A stretch of DNA of 64,000 bases, from NCBI GenBank assembly GCA_033220425.1, contig CM065649.1, positions 62,001-126,000 of the forward strand, read 5' to 3'. The position numbers and the translations under genes are program-made. Positions 47,701 to 58,850 of the stretch are shown here, in pieces. The notes below the pieces were generated by a model. The model saw only the letters and a program-made list of their open reading frames with translations. It had not been told where the DNA came from and did not search any database. How positions within the stretch are numbered: the first letter of the stretch is position 1; the number at the start of each line of letters is the position of its first letter. This stretch comes from Lepraria neglecta. Taxonomy: Eukaryota > Ascomycota > Lecanoromycetes > Lecanorales > Stereocaulaceae.

Positions 47701-50430
47701 CGTAAGCGGGACTTCTCCTTAAACCGGAAAAGTGCGAGTTTTATAGGGACTCTATTAAGTTCCTAGGATTTATAGTTAGTATAAAAGGTATTAGTATAAG
47801 CCTAGAAAAAATCAAAGCTATAGCGGAATAGCCTATACTACAGGATATTAAAGTAGTATAAAGTTTCTTAGGATTTACTAACTTTAATAGGAAGTTTATC
47901 GAAGGCTACTTAAAGAAAGTACTTCTACTTATAGATATTACTAAGAAAGATATTAGATTTATATAGGGATATAAATAATAGAAGTCGTTTAATATATTAA
48001 AGAAAGTATATACGGATCCTCTAGTACTCTATACCTTTTAAGCTAATAAACCGGCTTATATCGAAATAGATACCTCGGATCTTGTAATAGGAGTATACCT
48101 TTATTAAATAAAGGACTTAAAGTAGTATCTAGTTACCTACTTTTTACGGAAAATATTAGTAGTAGAATAAAACTATAATATACACGATAAAGAACTACTT
48201 ACCGTAGTATATATACTTTAAAATTAGAGAGTATATATAGAAAGCTACTTAGACTTAACTATCTTTACGGATTATAAGAATCTTCTTAACTTTATAATAA
48301 TAAAGGAGTTAAATAGAAGATAAGTTAGATAGTTAGAACTACTCGGATAGTATAAGTTCAAGATAACCTATACCCTAGGAAAGGATAATAGTCGAGTAGA
48401 TACGCTTAGTAGGCGATTAGACTATATAGAAGAAAAGAATATTACGGAACGACTAATCCTAAAACGAGAAGCCGATAGATTATTAGTACCGCACCAGGTA
48501 TTAGTAATAACCCTTCGTATATTAGGACCTAACACGACTAACAGGATCGTAAAGGCCTACGATAACGATATATTCGTAACAAAGCTAAGAGAGGATTAAC
48601 TAGATTTAGTATTACTTAAATATTAGGATAAAACTTACTTGCCTAATATATATATTAAAGAAGTAGTTAGAGATTACTACGATAACCCTTTATAAGGTTA
48701 CCCTAGAGTATCTAAGACTATAGAACTCCTAGGACGAGGATACGTAGCGCCGAAGCTTCGGACACGCGTTAAACAATATATTAAGGAATATATCTAATAC
48801 TAGTAGAATAAGTCTATACGATATGCAAAGTACGGGTAGATATAGTTTACCCTAGTACTAGAGTTACTATAGGATGATATCACAATAGACTTTATAGTTA
48901 AACTACTACCCTCGAAGGACCCAGCTATATAAGATACCTTCGATTCAATTATAGTTATTATAGATAAACTTACTAAGTATATAATTATAATACTATTCAA
49001 AGAGATATATAAAGTAGATTAGTTAGCTTTTATACTACTCGACAAGCTAATAAGGGATTATAGTATACCTAAGTCGATAATATCCGATAGAGATAAATTA
49101 TTTACTTCTAACTACTAGAGGACGCTAATTGCAGTAATTAGAACTAAACTTCGGATATTAACCGTGTACTATCTATAGACTAATAGATAAATAGAACGTG
49201 CAAACCAAATAATAGAAGCGTACCTAAGATATTATATAAACTAAAAACAAGATAACTAGGTTTTACTACTTCTAATAGTATAACTAGTATATAACGATAA
49301 GAAGTTAGATACTATAGGCCTAATACTATTCTTTACTAACTACGGAAAGAATATAAATATATTTCTATAACCTAGGGAAGGATCTAATATAGAAAAAGCC
49401 TTAGTTAAGGTAGAAGAGCTAAAGAACTTATATAAGGATATATAAAGAATAATTAAAAGCTTAAATAATAAGTTAAAAGGATAGGTTAATATTAAAAGAA
49501 AGAATATTCCTTAGCTTAAAGAAGGGAATAAAGTATATCTCCTAATAAAAAATATAAAGATAACGAGACTAAGTAAGAAACTAGATTATATTAAGGTCGG
49601 ACTATTCTTAATTAAGAAGGTAAAGGGGGCCGTTAACTATAAACTCGAGCTTCTACCTGACGCCAAAGTATATCCGGTATTCTATATCTTACTTTTGGAG
49701 CTAGTAGACTCTAATATACTACTCTAAGAAACGTTTTATTATAATATTAAGGAAGAAATAGAGTATAAGGTCGAGAGGATCCTAGATAGAAGAAATCAGT
49801 TCTATCTAGTTAAATAGAAAGGGTATAACGAAACGGAAAGTACCTGGGAACCTCTTAGGAACCTTGCGGGGAACTATAGGGAACGCCTATAAGAGTTTCA
49901 TTAAAGATAAGAGAGGACCAGTCGAAGCTCTCGGGGACTTCCATCCCGTCGGGGAGATCGAAATACTCGGAGCCGACGTTGAATATAAGGTTATTAGGGG
50001 CCTGGGGAGAAGCTCTCTAATCTTCTTCTAACTCTTTGATATTCTGGAGCTCCCGTTCTATAATCTTTTATTTCTAATCTTCGATCTTATCGTATACCTT
50101 CTATAACTACAGCAGTTTAGATTGGGTCTCTTTTATTTCGGACCAAACTTTCTTTCGGTCGTTCTCAATACGACGTATCTCGGCAGGCGATACTATAAGA
50201 TCGCACTTCTTCCCCCCAGCAATATAACAGGAGCACCGATCGGACTCGGCACCTACTAGACATTATTTGTTGCCAGCAGCGCATCGAGAACAGAGACGTA
50301 TAGCGATTTCGGATAGTCCTTGGGCCAATTCCTTATATCGAATAGTGGGGTTACAGGATTATTTGGTATAACGGGGAGGTATAAAGGATGGATAGTTTCT
50401 CGGGACGAGAAATCTAAGAGAGGGGGCTAG

Positions 50431-50841
50431 TGTTAGAACTATCGGTTCTAATAGGACTATCGCCTAGGATACGGACTAGTGACAGGACAGGAAGCTGAAG
50501 CGATGGGCGCAATGGGCGCCGAGCGACTATGGCTGCCAGGACTGATGGGCGCCATGGGTGCAAGGCGACCAAGGTGACCATGAAGAGCTTGGCAGGATTT
50601 CCTATATCTACATATACGGGGCTCTGCCCACTGTTTGGAACGGCGTGTTCAACTTGGTTAATCTTCCTGGTACTCCTTGCACTATACTTTACTAGTTATC
50701 AATATAGAACGTATTAACTACCTACTCTCAACGAAGACTGCCATTCTACCTGAGTAACTCCTCTCCCACAGAAGCATAAGACACACGAACCCATACGTGG
50801 CTATCGCACCATTAGGTATACAACCACCGTGGGTCGTAACA
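50431..50841 (+). repeat. Gypsy-W copy 2 3' LTR
   Basis: 411 bp, TGTTAGAACT to GGTCGTAACA, preceded by a polypurine tract GAGAGGGGGCTAG. It is visibly less RIP-mutated than its 5' partner. Confidence 0.9.
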
Positions 50842-50846
50842 CTATA

Positions 50847-52060
50847 CTTGATTTCATATTGCTATAGGTTCCTATTACAATTACCGTAAAACCGGCTATA
50901 TCTCGCTTATATCATGCTCGATTTAGAGAATTTAAGCGGATTTAGAAATCCCTCTATTTATAGTATATTTTATATGTATAAAGTTAAGCCCTAACCCTAA
51001 TATATCAAAAGTTATTAAGGATTTAGTATATTAGTGCTTCGGGGGCGGCTGCGGGGGTGGCTGCGGGGGTAATGTTAGGTTACTCCGGAGGCAATAACAT
51101 GTTTTTTGAGCTTTCCTTAGCTAAATATTAGCCAAATTTTAAAATTCGAACCGCGTTGGAAAGCGCATATTTGGTTCCAGAACTTATGAAATTATCTTGA
51201 TATTATATAACGTATATGGCGCGGGATATCGCTGCGAAGAAGTTGCGGTGCGTATTCAATGTTCTAGGTCCGGGGGCGCCAAGCTCAATGCTTGGCATTT
51301 GCTACTAAGCTTGCGCTGCCCGCAAAATATAGCGAAACCGCTTCTTTTGCTCATAAGTCTTGCGTAAATAGACCGATTTTAAAAATTTAAGTTGTTAGAA
51401 AGCGCATGCTTGGTTCCAGAACTGATGAGATAATCTCGATATTATATGACGTATATGGCGCGGGGTATCGCTGCGAAGAAGTTACGGTATGTATTCAACT
51501 TTTTTGCGCTGCCCGTAAAACATAGCGAAACCGCTTCTTTTACTTATAAGTTTTGCGTAAATAGTCCGATTTTGAAAATTCCGGCGTTGTTAGAAAGCGC
51601 ATACTTGGTTCCAGAACTAATGAGATTATCTCGATATCATATGACGTATGTGGCGCGCGGCATTACTGCGAAGAAGTTGCGGTGCGTATTCAACTTTTGA
51701 TGTTCCAGGGTCCGGGGGCGCCAAGCTCAATGCTTGGCATTTGCCACTGAGCTCGCGCTGCCTGTAAAACATTGCGAAAACGCTTCTTTTACTCATAACT
51801 ATTGCGTAAATAAGCCGATTCTAAAAATTCTTGATGCGCAAGCAAGCTAATGACTGACTCCAAAACATATGAAATCATCTCGATATCATATGAAGTATGT
51901 AGCGCGGGGAAGTAGTGCGAAGAAGTTACGCAGCGAATTCAACTTTTAGTGGTTGAAGGCGCTAGCCGAGAGAGGGAATGCAGAATATAGGGCCAATCTG
52001 ATTGGCTGCAAGTGCGGAATTGCTCCGAATTTCGCCATAATCTGTTATTAGAAGAAAGAT
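50847..52060 (+). repeat. Subtelomeric complex repeat, copy C
   Basis: Same orientation and order as copies A and B: AAGCCCTAACCCTAA near 50986, G5 runs (51041-51069), then units anchored at 51173, 51412, 51607 and ~51850, and the terminal module ending TTATTAGAAGAAAGAT. The 5' hairpin arm is missing. Gypsy-W copy 2 lies immediately to its left. It marks the right edge of the RIP-affected zone: gene-bearing sequence begins about 240 bases further on. Confidence 0.8.
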
Positions 52061-52302
52061 TTCGATTAGACTTTTATAAAGTTAAGCTATTCTCATGAAA
52101 AGGGAAATTATAACAAAAGTCTAGAGATAATTATAGTAAGCCACCCCCCCGAGGCTCTTCAAGAAATGCGCGCGGCCCGGTAAAATCCGAACATTAGCAA
52201 AGTAAATATGGTCTGCTTTCACTACAATTAACTATTGAGGATAGGGGATTGCGGAGACAATTGCAACCTTGTCCTTATTCATTCCATAAGTCCTAACAAC
52301 TC

Positions 52303-53857
52303 TTACTTCTTCGGGTCAGGTATGCAGCAACCGTCGTCTGAACACAAATGGCAGTCGGAGTTCGTCGCACACGAGCCATCGATATATCTACAGTATCAGT
52401 GTCAGCCAGATCCGGAAGTCGAGCGAATCCGACAGCACTTACCCTTTAGCAAAGCACTCCTCATCTGTGATGTGCGACTGGCACCTCCCATCGGCACCGC
52501 AGCTCCCTCGACAGCATTCACCGTTACAAGTGATACTACTTCCCGAGTCGCAGCAGACACCATCAATCGCCTTTTGTCCGGACATGCAGCAGACCTCCTT
52601 CACTGGGTCGGCGCAGAAAAAGAGCCTCAGGTCAGGCCCGCCGCTCGAGGGTGGCTTGGTGGGATTGCAACATTTTGAGCCGCACGCATCAGCCGAGTCG
52701 CAACAAACCGAGTTTGCGACACACAAATCCGTGTCAGACGGGCAGCACTGATTGCCGCAGACCGAGGTCGACGGGCAGCACGTGCCCTGCTGTGGACCGG
52801 TGCTGATACAGGACTGGTCTGAATTGCAGCACTCACGACCGCCGCAAGTCTGCTGGCCAGCCGTGCAGCAATGTCCCTGGCCATCGAGGCAGATTTCGTT
52901 GCCGAAACAGCATGTGGGCGGCTTGAGTGGGAACGAGCCAGCACCACACACGTTAGGGCAGCAAGCATTAGAGAATTCACACGCCGCGATGGCCGCGGTC
53001 TCGGCGGCTACTGCAGCAGCGGTGCACGCCACGCAACCGGCGCCAAAGCTCCACCAACATGTTCCCAATACGCAGGCGATCTCCGCGGTGACGATTGTCG
53101 CTGTTGCGCCGATCTTGCATATGCTGCAGCTGCTTGTGGTGTAAGTATCGGAGAAGTGGCCGGAGTCTTGGTGCCGATTTGAGCGGGGCATGAGATGCGC
53201 AGACGTGGCGGCCCTATCGAATGGTGGCGCGGCGACCTCGCAGGAACCAAGTGCGCGGACCACGAGTTGATCAAGACCTTGTAGAGCATCTGTTATATTG
53301 GGCGCGGCGTGCAGGGTTGGCGAAGGTCCACCATCGACAAAGGTGACTCCAGCTACGTTGTCGTAGTGACGAAAAGGGTTGAATCGGCGGTCATCGACGT
53401 TACCAGAGACGGTTCCATTGTTTATGTTGAACGTTGCGAGTTTCGCTCCGCGGACGAGCGGGCCCCACTGAATGGAGCCATATTTGGAGCCATTAGGATT
53501 GAGTGTGGTATGTGTCGATACCAGCTCTTTGGACCCCATCCGAACGTGAATCCTAAGGTCGGAGTTTGGAAAGTCGCTAGATACATTATTTCGTTTAATG
53601 TATTGGTCCACAGTCACGGTAATGAGGTTCCCTGTGAATTTACAGACTTTCTTGACATCGACGTGCCGTCTAATGCTGCCGTCGGCTTCTATACCGACGT
53701 GACATGCTGGAGCAGACGGCGTCGGGGAAGAAGTGTGTTTGGCCTGTCCAGAGGGTCCACCATCCGGTGCGCCGCGTACAAATGCGCGAGCGCAGATAGC
53801 AAAATTTCCATGGGCCACGAAGAACAGGACCACCCAAAGTAGATTGACCAAGCTCAT
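52303..53857 (-). CDS. Secreted cysteine-rich protein (two exons, 499 aa)
   Basis: Not recognised as a named family. Exon 1 is 53857-52443 and exon 2 is 52387-52303, with a 55-base intron (52388-52442) that has a GTAAGT donor, GCTGACA branch-like site and CTGTAG acceptor. Read straight through, exon 1 stops after residue 472; splicing adds 27 residues, including four cysteines, that continue the same Cys pattern. Residues 1-24 form a signal peptide (LLWVVLFFVAHG core). Residues ~50-235 are a folded-looking domain with several N-glycosylation sequons. Residues ~244-295 are Ala/Cys-rich and hydrophobic. From ~296 there are short Cys modules with eleven CC pairs, a twelfth lying in exon 2. This is probably an extracellular disulfide-rich protein. 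The start has a good fungal context (CTAAAATGAG). Composition shows no RIP. It lies on the same strand as the protease gene ~1.2 kb upstream. Confidence 0.82.
52388..52442 (-). other. Predicted 55-base intron of the cysteine-rich gene
   Basis: Minus strand: GTAAGT donor directly after the AAAGG codon context, GCTGAC branch-like site and TAG acceptor. Removing it replaces a stop by a further Cys-rich exon in the same style, which is the main support. Confidence 0.72.
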
Positions 53858-54127
53858 TTTAGGTATAAGTCACGGGGGTTGAAATGGGTTACTCGGGCAC
53901 AGGTATTTAACGTCTTAGAACAAGGCGGATATCATCAAAGCCATCGAAGACAGTCCACAGACTTCTTATACTCAAGGACTTAAAGACCGATATGAATTTG
54001 GCACTGCCATCTTCGTATTTACTCGCCTTGATCAAAGCTTGTCCGTAGCCATTTGGTCTAATCAAGGCTCGTCGCCGCATTTAGAGAGAGGCCCGTTGAT
54101 GCTGCTGCAAACTGATTCTGGCGTGAT

Positions 54128-54216
54128 GTCTATTTCCAGCTCGTAAACCTCGATACAATATACTGTCTATTTTCAGCTCGTAAGCCTTGACACAATAGTT
54201 CGCTATCTATTTCCAG
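54128..54216. repeat. 37-base tandem repeat, about 2.3 copies
   Basis: Units GTCTATTTCCAGCTCGTAAA (54128 onward) and a close copy at 54165, with a third partial copy at 54205, in the upstream region of the cysteine-rich gene. Confidence 0.65.
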
Positions 54217-54472
54217 ACTCTCGTACTTCTCCTTAAACGATCGAGATACAGCATTTATTGCCTATCTGAGAAGCTGTTAGGGCGGTCATCAGTTCACGAC
54301 CAGCTCGTCGTATAGCTAGACAGCCATCGGACCGTTTTGAAAATTACCGATTCATCGCTCTTTCCCAAAAGTTTCTGTCACTAGCGTCACAGCTAGTTCG
54401 GCGCTATCAGCACGCCGCAGCCAAGCAGCCCCAAAAATTATCCCCCGAAGTTATACGACTGCGCGCAATGAT

Positions 54473-54496
54473 TGCGACACTGCGACACTGCGACAC
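54473..54496. repeat. (TGCGACAC)3
   Basis: Three perfect head-to-tail copies of an 8-base unit in the intergenic region. Confidence 0.8.
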
Positions 54497-55087
54497 CGTA
54501 ACTAAACCCGGGGGGCAGCTACGGAAGTCACTCCCGCGAGAATTTGGGCCCAATCGCACGATTCCGGGGTCCGTTTTCAGCTGGTGTTGATGATGCTCCA
54601 GCGTAATACGCATTCGCTAGCGTTGATAGAGGGCCCTCTAGAGGCCTCTCGTTGTTATTGGCGATTATAGAATATCGCAATTTTAGCAGCTCCAGCGGCT
54701 CGACTAGCCTGCCAGGCTAATTTCCCTTCTCTTTACCTTTAGTCTCGATCGAGAGGAACGTTTTGAGGGTATTACTATACCGTTATATTCGTATATAGGG
54801 GCTTTTAAGGCTTTAAAAACGCTGAATAGTAGATAATATTACTGGTTATCGGTTTTTCTATATAAAATTTGGTGGGGGAGAGAATAGGGCGCAGCGCCAG
54901 GCATTATAATGAGTCTTGCATAAACTAAAGCGGCTGTAACATATTGCTATCCCCTCACACTTCCTTTTCCCTGCCCTTAACCGTTTGGACCCTTTTCACC
55001 TAGTGGGACAAACCACCAGAACCGGAACAAATATACCATACGCCTCATTTCCCACCACTCAGCCGTCCTGCCCAAGCGATACTCCGC

Positions 55088-56438
55088 TCAATAATGCAAG
55101 CAAGCTGCTGGCAGCTCGTCCACTTCCTGGCAAGAGGATGCCCCGGTCGGTACGTTGCATGGAGTATCGCATTCAACTCCCTGGGCAACCCATACTCTAA
55201 AGTTTCCTTCGTCAGCAGGCAACCTCCACTGCTTTTTCGTATTAGTATCCAATATTCCTGGCCTAGTAGCTTTGTAACCTGCGCGGCATGCGCATGCCGC
55301 CCTTGGGTTTGGAGTGGACAATGATGGGTAGATACAGTCTTGGGCTGTCGGCCAGCTGCATATGTTGGCTCCAGAATTTGGGTTGCAGCCAGCAGGGCAC
55401 TGGGGCTGTGAAAGAGGCAGACAGCCGTAGAGCTCGCGGATGCGGAGGATGTCGTCAGAGGAGGGCTTTTGGGCATGGTCATTCGGGGCTCCAGGTAGGG
55501 TCATAGTGCTGGGTTTTGCAAATTCGTGATTCGTATAAAGCATGATGCTCTTGTCGTCAAAAGTTGCTCCAGTCATAGCTCCGACGTTGTAGTCGCCATT
55601 CTCGACGTTGAAGTTGCATGCAAGGCCGCAGCAAGGATTAGGAGGACAACAATTTGTACTGTAATCATTTAAGTTTGAGCATTCAAATGGATATGGTCTG
55701 TCTGGTCGTTGATGCTCATGGATTAGACCCAGCACGTGACCTATGAGGTAGAAATAGTCAGCCTTCGCAGCCGTAAATTCATAAAAGAATTGTCCTTTAC
55801 ATACCCCACTCATGGGTTACCTCTGGAATACCGCATCCTCCGCCAGTATCTAATTCCATCCAGAGACTTTTAGTACTATCATAGTTCTGTGACGCCGAGC
55901 AATAGAAAACATTCGGATTATGTGCCTTGATGGTCACAATGCCGTTGGAGCCATTTGGATCGTTATTGTTGGAGAGCTTCACGAAGCTGATACACGGGAC
56001 TTCATTCGCCCATGCTTTGAGGGCGCCTTCCACATAGACCTTGAGCTTACTTTCCGTGTCTGAGTCAAAGTATCGATAGAAGACTTGGCCACCAGGCCAA
56101 AGGCCGGAAGATCCGGGGAAGATAGAGTTGGCTCGCTTGACAATACTATCAAGGGATGGAGGATAGCTGCGGCGTTTTGTTGAAAGTCGTTCGGGCTCAG
56201 AGGTGTAGGTGACATTGATGAGAGCCCGCTCGAACTCTGCTACAGTCCCGAATACGACGTCGCCATCGTATGCTACCAGGCCACCTTGGGTATAGAACCA
56301 ACTCACTTGTCTTGTTGCGTTGGCGAAGCGAACGAAGCCAGTGGTTATGTTGGTTGGGGGTGTTTGAACCTGAGCACGAACGCCAAGGACGAAGATAAGC
56401 GAGAGTGAGAGTAAAGGAAGGAACTTGGAGGCAGCCAT
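55088..56438 (-). CDS. Secreted astacin-type zinc metalloprotease (M12A), two exons, 428 aa
   Basis: Predicted extracellular endopeptidase. Exon 1 is 56438-55805 and exon 2 is 55740-55088, separated by a 64-base intron (GTATGT donor, GCTGAC branch, CATAG acceptor). Splicing rebuilds the astacin zinc signature HEWGHVLGLIHEHQRPDR at residues 209-226, with zinc ligands H209, H213 and H219 and catalytic E210; G212 is the split codon. The Met-turn SIMLY (276-280) supplies M278 and Y280. Residues 1-22 are a signal peptide. Residues 23-~102 look like a propeptide ending in a Lys-Arg pair (101-102), a likely kexin-type cleavage site. The catalytic domain runs to ~310, followed by a ~115-residue Cys-rich tail with a CACRAGYKA EGF-like stretch. 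Astacins are uncommon but known secreted proteases of ascomycetes. The gene looks intact and free of RIP. Confidence 0.9.
55741..55804 (-). other. Predicted 64-base intron splitting the astacin zinc motif
   Basis: Donor GTATGT follows CATGAGTGGG; branch-like GCTGAC and acceptor CATAG precede GTCACGTG. Its removal joins HEW-G to HVLGLIHEHQR, exactly the family signature, which strongly supports both splice sites. Confidence 0.92.
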
Positions 56439-57040
56439 AGTTGGCGAGATAGAGGGTGGAGTAGGAAATTCGAATGCTTATTTTGATGCAACGATTATGT
56501 TGAAATGTGTCTGCGAATCTGAAGATGAGAATAAGAATTAAAGGAAGGTCCTGAAGAGGAGCAGGAGCAGCATCTTAAATATTCATATTATAAGGAATAC
56601 GTCCCAGCTAGGCAGATTGAGGAATTCGTAAAACATTATCAGGCTTCAAACCTCCTGGCTAGTTCCAGCTCAGTTCCATTCTTCCTCGTGACCGCCGTAT
56701 GCAACCCTCCCGCAACCTCGCTCCGCCAAGTATTCACGGCTGATTCTGCAGTAGAGGCAATGTGACCCCCCAGCCATAAGCCATCGCGAGAACAACATGA
56801 ATACGAGCGTCGACGCGGAACAAGCCGCGGATACTCTGTGTGCAGGTGGGAACGCGTCCGATTCGAGATATTCTCGACGCCGTTTTAGGCGGTCTTCTCA
56901 ACTTGTTATTTTTGGCTCCTGAAATGTGGAATCGATCTAACGGTATTGACCGGTAATTATCAAAACGATAGGGTGCTGCCTAGACTACTGCCAAGACTAT
57001 ATGAGGCAGTGCAGGGCCGCAGTATGTATCAAAAGATGAT
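56439..57040. other. Upstream region of the protease gene
   Basis: Ordinary-composition intergenic DNA. The protease start context is CCAACTATGGC. I see no definite promoter element and no other gene. Confidence 0.4.
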
Positions 57041-57954
57041 CTCGGACACCGCGCAGCTCTTCTATACAACATTGGATCGTTTAATTGGCAGCAAGGTGAA
57101 AGTTCTCCGAAGCGTACAACATCAATCAACGATCCGGGGAAGTTGCGTTGCACTTTAAGAGGTAGGTCGAAGGCCTGAATCCCTTGAGTGTCCTCCATAC
57201 CTATAATCTCTAGGTTAAAGCTTTTGAGGATATTAATAGGAATATCAAAAGCATAATTTGACCCGCTAGAAGTAGCATCCGGACTTCCTACTATGGTTAG
57301 GACGTTAGTTATAGATAGTGGAGTTTGCTACAACCCTGATTGCGAATTTATTCTCTGCGCCCACCACTTGCAGGATAACGATGTAGATAAATGTGCCAGG
57401 CGCCGCAATACTCGTTGTGACACTGATACTGCCATGTGATTTGTAGAGACGCAGCTCTGTTATATTAATGACTGCATCGGCGCTAGGCTTGATAAAGATA
57501 TCCGGACTATCGTAGACGAACCTGTAGTCAGGGCGATAAGGCGTATATAAATCGTTGAATACCAACGCCATCATTGAGAACCTATCTCCTGGAGAACTCA
57601 GCTCGATACTGAAAGAGGCGATGCTCGCAGAGGACACCTCGATTACCCCACTAGCTGTTATAGATCCTTTAGGAATAATTGTCTGATGGTCTAAGTTACT
57701 ACCGTCTGCGCCGATGGCCTCGAATTGGATTGGTATATTAAACTCCGAGATACGATAGAACACTTGGACTTGAACGAGAGTGTAATTCGGCTCCGTAAAC
57801 TTCCCAGCGATTCAGTAATCCGTCCGGCTTTCAGAGGATTGAAATGATATTACTACTTAGACCAGCCACCGACTACTAGATCCAGGTATTGAAGAGGGAG
57901 TGGTAGTAAGAATTGAGGTTGACTCGGGACAGTCACCCTACACAGTTACCCATA

Positions 57955-58031
57955 TTAAAATAATCTTGGTTCTTTCCAACTTTTCGCGTAGCGGCCCCAC
58001 CAAAATTTGATGTAGAACCTACGTACCTGAA
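57955..58031. repeat. Left terminal inverted repeat of the Tc1/mariner-type element
   Basis: About 77 bp pairing with 59008-59084. It includes CAACTTTTCGCGTAGCG and CCAAAATTTGATGTA blocks. Confidence 0.8.
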
Positions 58032-58239
58032 TACACCCCTTATATAAGCCAAAATCCTTATAAAAGCTTCCCAAAACGGCAAAAATAAAGCAAGGCCGTG
58101 GTGTTACTAATAATTCGTATATCCTAAAGGCTGCTACTAAAGGCATTGTCGCCGCCGCTATAAAACCGCCTAGGTGCTCCATAAGAGAGAGGCCTCAACC
58201 AGCTAATAAGTAAGCTCTACTACCGCCTCCGTCCTACCC

Positions 58240-58850
58240 CCTAAGCGAGCTACCCTAAGCCTTAACGAGGTCCTGGCACGCCAGCAGAGTCAGTCGAGCC
58301 AATCGAGTCCTAAATAGAGCGCTTTAGAGAACGCTTGACCCAGGGAATTGTACCAAATAGAGTCCATCCACGCTTGCGATACGTCGTATGCTCGTTAGCA
58401 CTACTCTCATCCAGATAGACAATCATATCATAAGTAATAGTACTTATTACAAGCTTAAAACCGTAGCGGTACTCGTACGAGCGCTCTACAGCCTCCTTTT
58501 ATAGAGATTTTACTAATCTTCAGCTTCTTTAGCATTATTAAGACTAGCTGACTTGTAATAAGAACCCTCTATTCGAAGAGATATAGCTGCATCTCGTCTA
58601 GATAAGCTTACGGCTTTATAGCTAGAAAGACGCGAAGACTCTCCTGCTAAGCAGGCAGAAGCTTGAATAGCGGACCGCGTTTGACGTGTCTTTCAGGGGT
58701 ATAGATACTAAAGGTCTCGATAAGATTCTTATATTTACGGATAGTCTTAGGTATATACCCCTCGATCTCGGCGATTACCTTAGGAGACAAACCGTTAAAG
58801 AGATGGTACTATATACGATCCTTGTAGGTGTTAGAAAGGGGTAGCTACAT
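58240..58850 (-). pseudogene. Broken Tc1/mariner (DDE_3) transposase
   Basis: Minus-strand fragments in two frames resemble fungal Tc1-family transposases: IRKYKNLIETF, LDEMQLYLF, then a tail corresponding to the first-Asp region and KRSLKRSI-like end. Several in-frame stops and a frame change are present. The second and third catalytic Asp motifs (HDNA-like, PDLNP-like) are not found before the left inverted repeat. Confidence 0.65.

Larger units (their letters stand above)
44302..50841 (+). mobile_element. Gypsy-W copy 2, Ty3/Gypsy fossil
   Basis: 6540 bp on the + strand with 411 bp LTRs and a perfect CTATA target duplication (44297-44301 and 50842-50846). Order: gag (~44800-45420), zinc-knuckle-like (~45550-45610), protease (~46520-46800), reverse transcriptase (~47200-47700), RNase H (~48030-48400), integrase (~48590-49260) and a chromodomain-like end (~49760-49870, with ESTWEPL readable). 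The structure looks complete, but it is RIP-mutated with many breaks. The stretch 45001-45060 holds no CA or TG at all. Confidence 0.9.
53858..55087. other. Intergenic region between the two genes
   Basis: Promoter side of the cysteine-rich gene and 3' side of the protease gene. It contains a 37-base tandem repeat (54128-54216) and an 8-base triplicate (54473-54496), and from ~54750 it becomes AT-rich. No convincing gene is seen; the short open frames lack family features. Confidence 0.5.

Noticed and set aside
27328-50841. Canonical TGG-type tRNA primer site just inside the 5' LTRs of Gypsy-V and Gypsy-W
   Set aside because: The sequences after these 5' LTRs do not begin with TGG. A self-primed or unusual primer is possible but not shown, so no primer site is annotated.
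52467-53842. Plus-strand open frames opposite the cysteine-rich gene (up to 177 codons)
   Set aside because: They are shadows of the minus-strand exon; only the minus strand shows a signal peptide, regular Cys spacing and splice sites.
54840-54890. AAATTTGGTGGGG sequence resembling the inner part of the Tc1/mariner-type terminal repeat
   Set aside because: The match is short, no partner end or TA-flanked boundary was found, so a second element cannot be supported.
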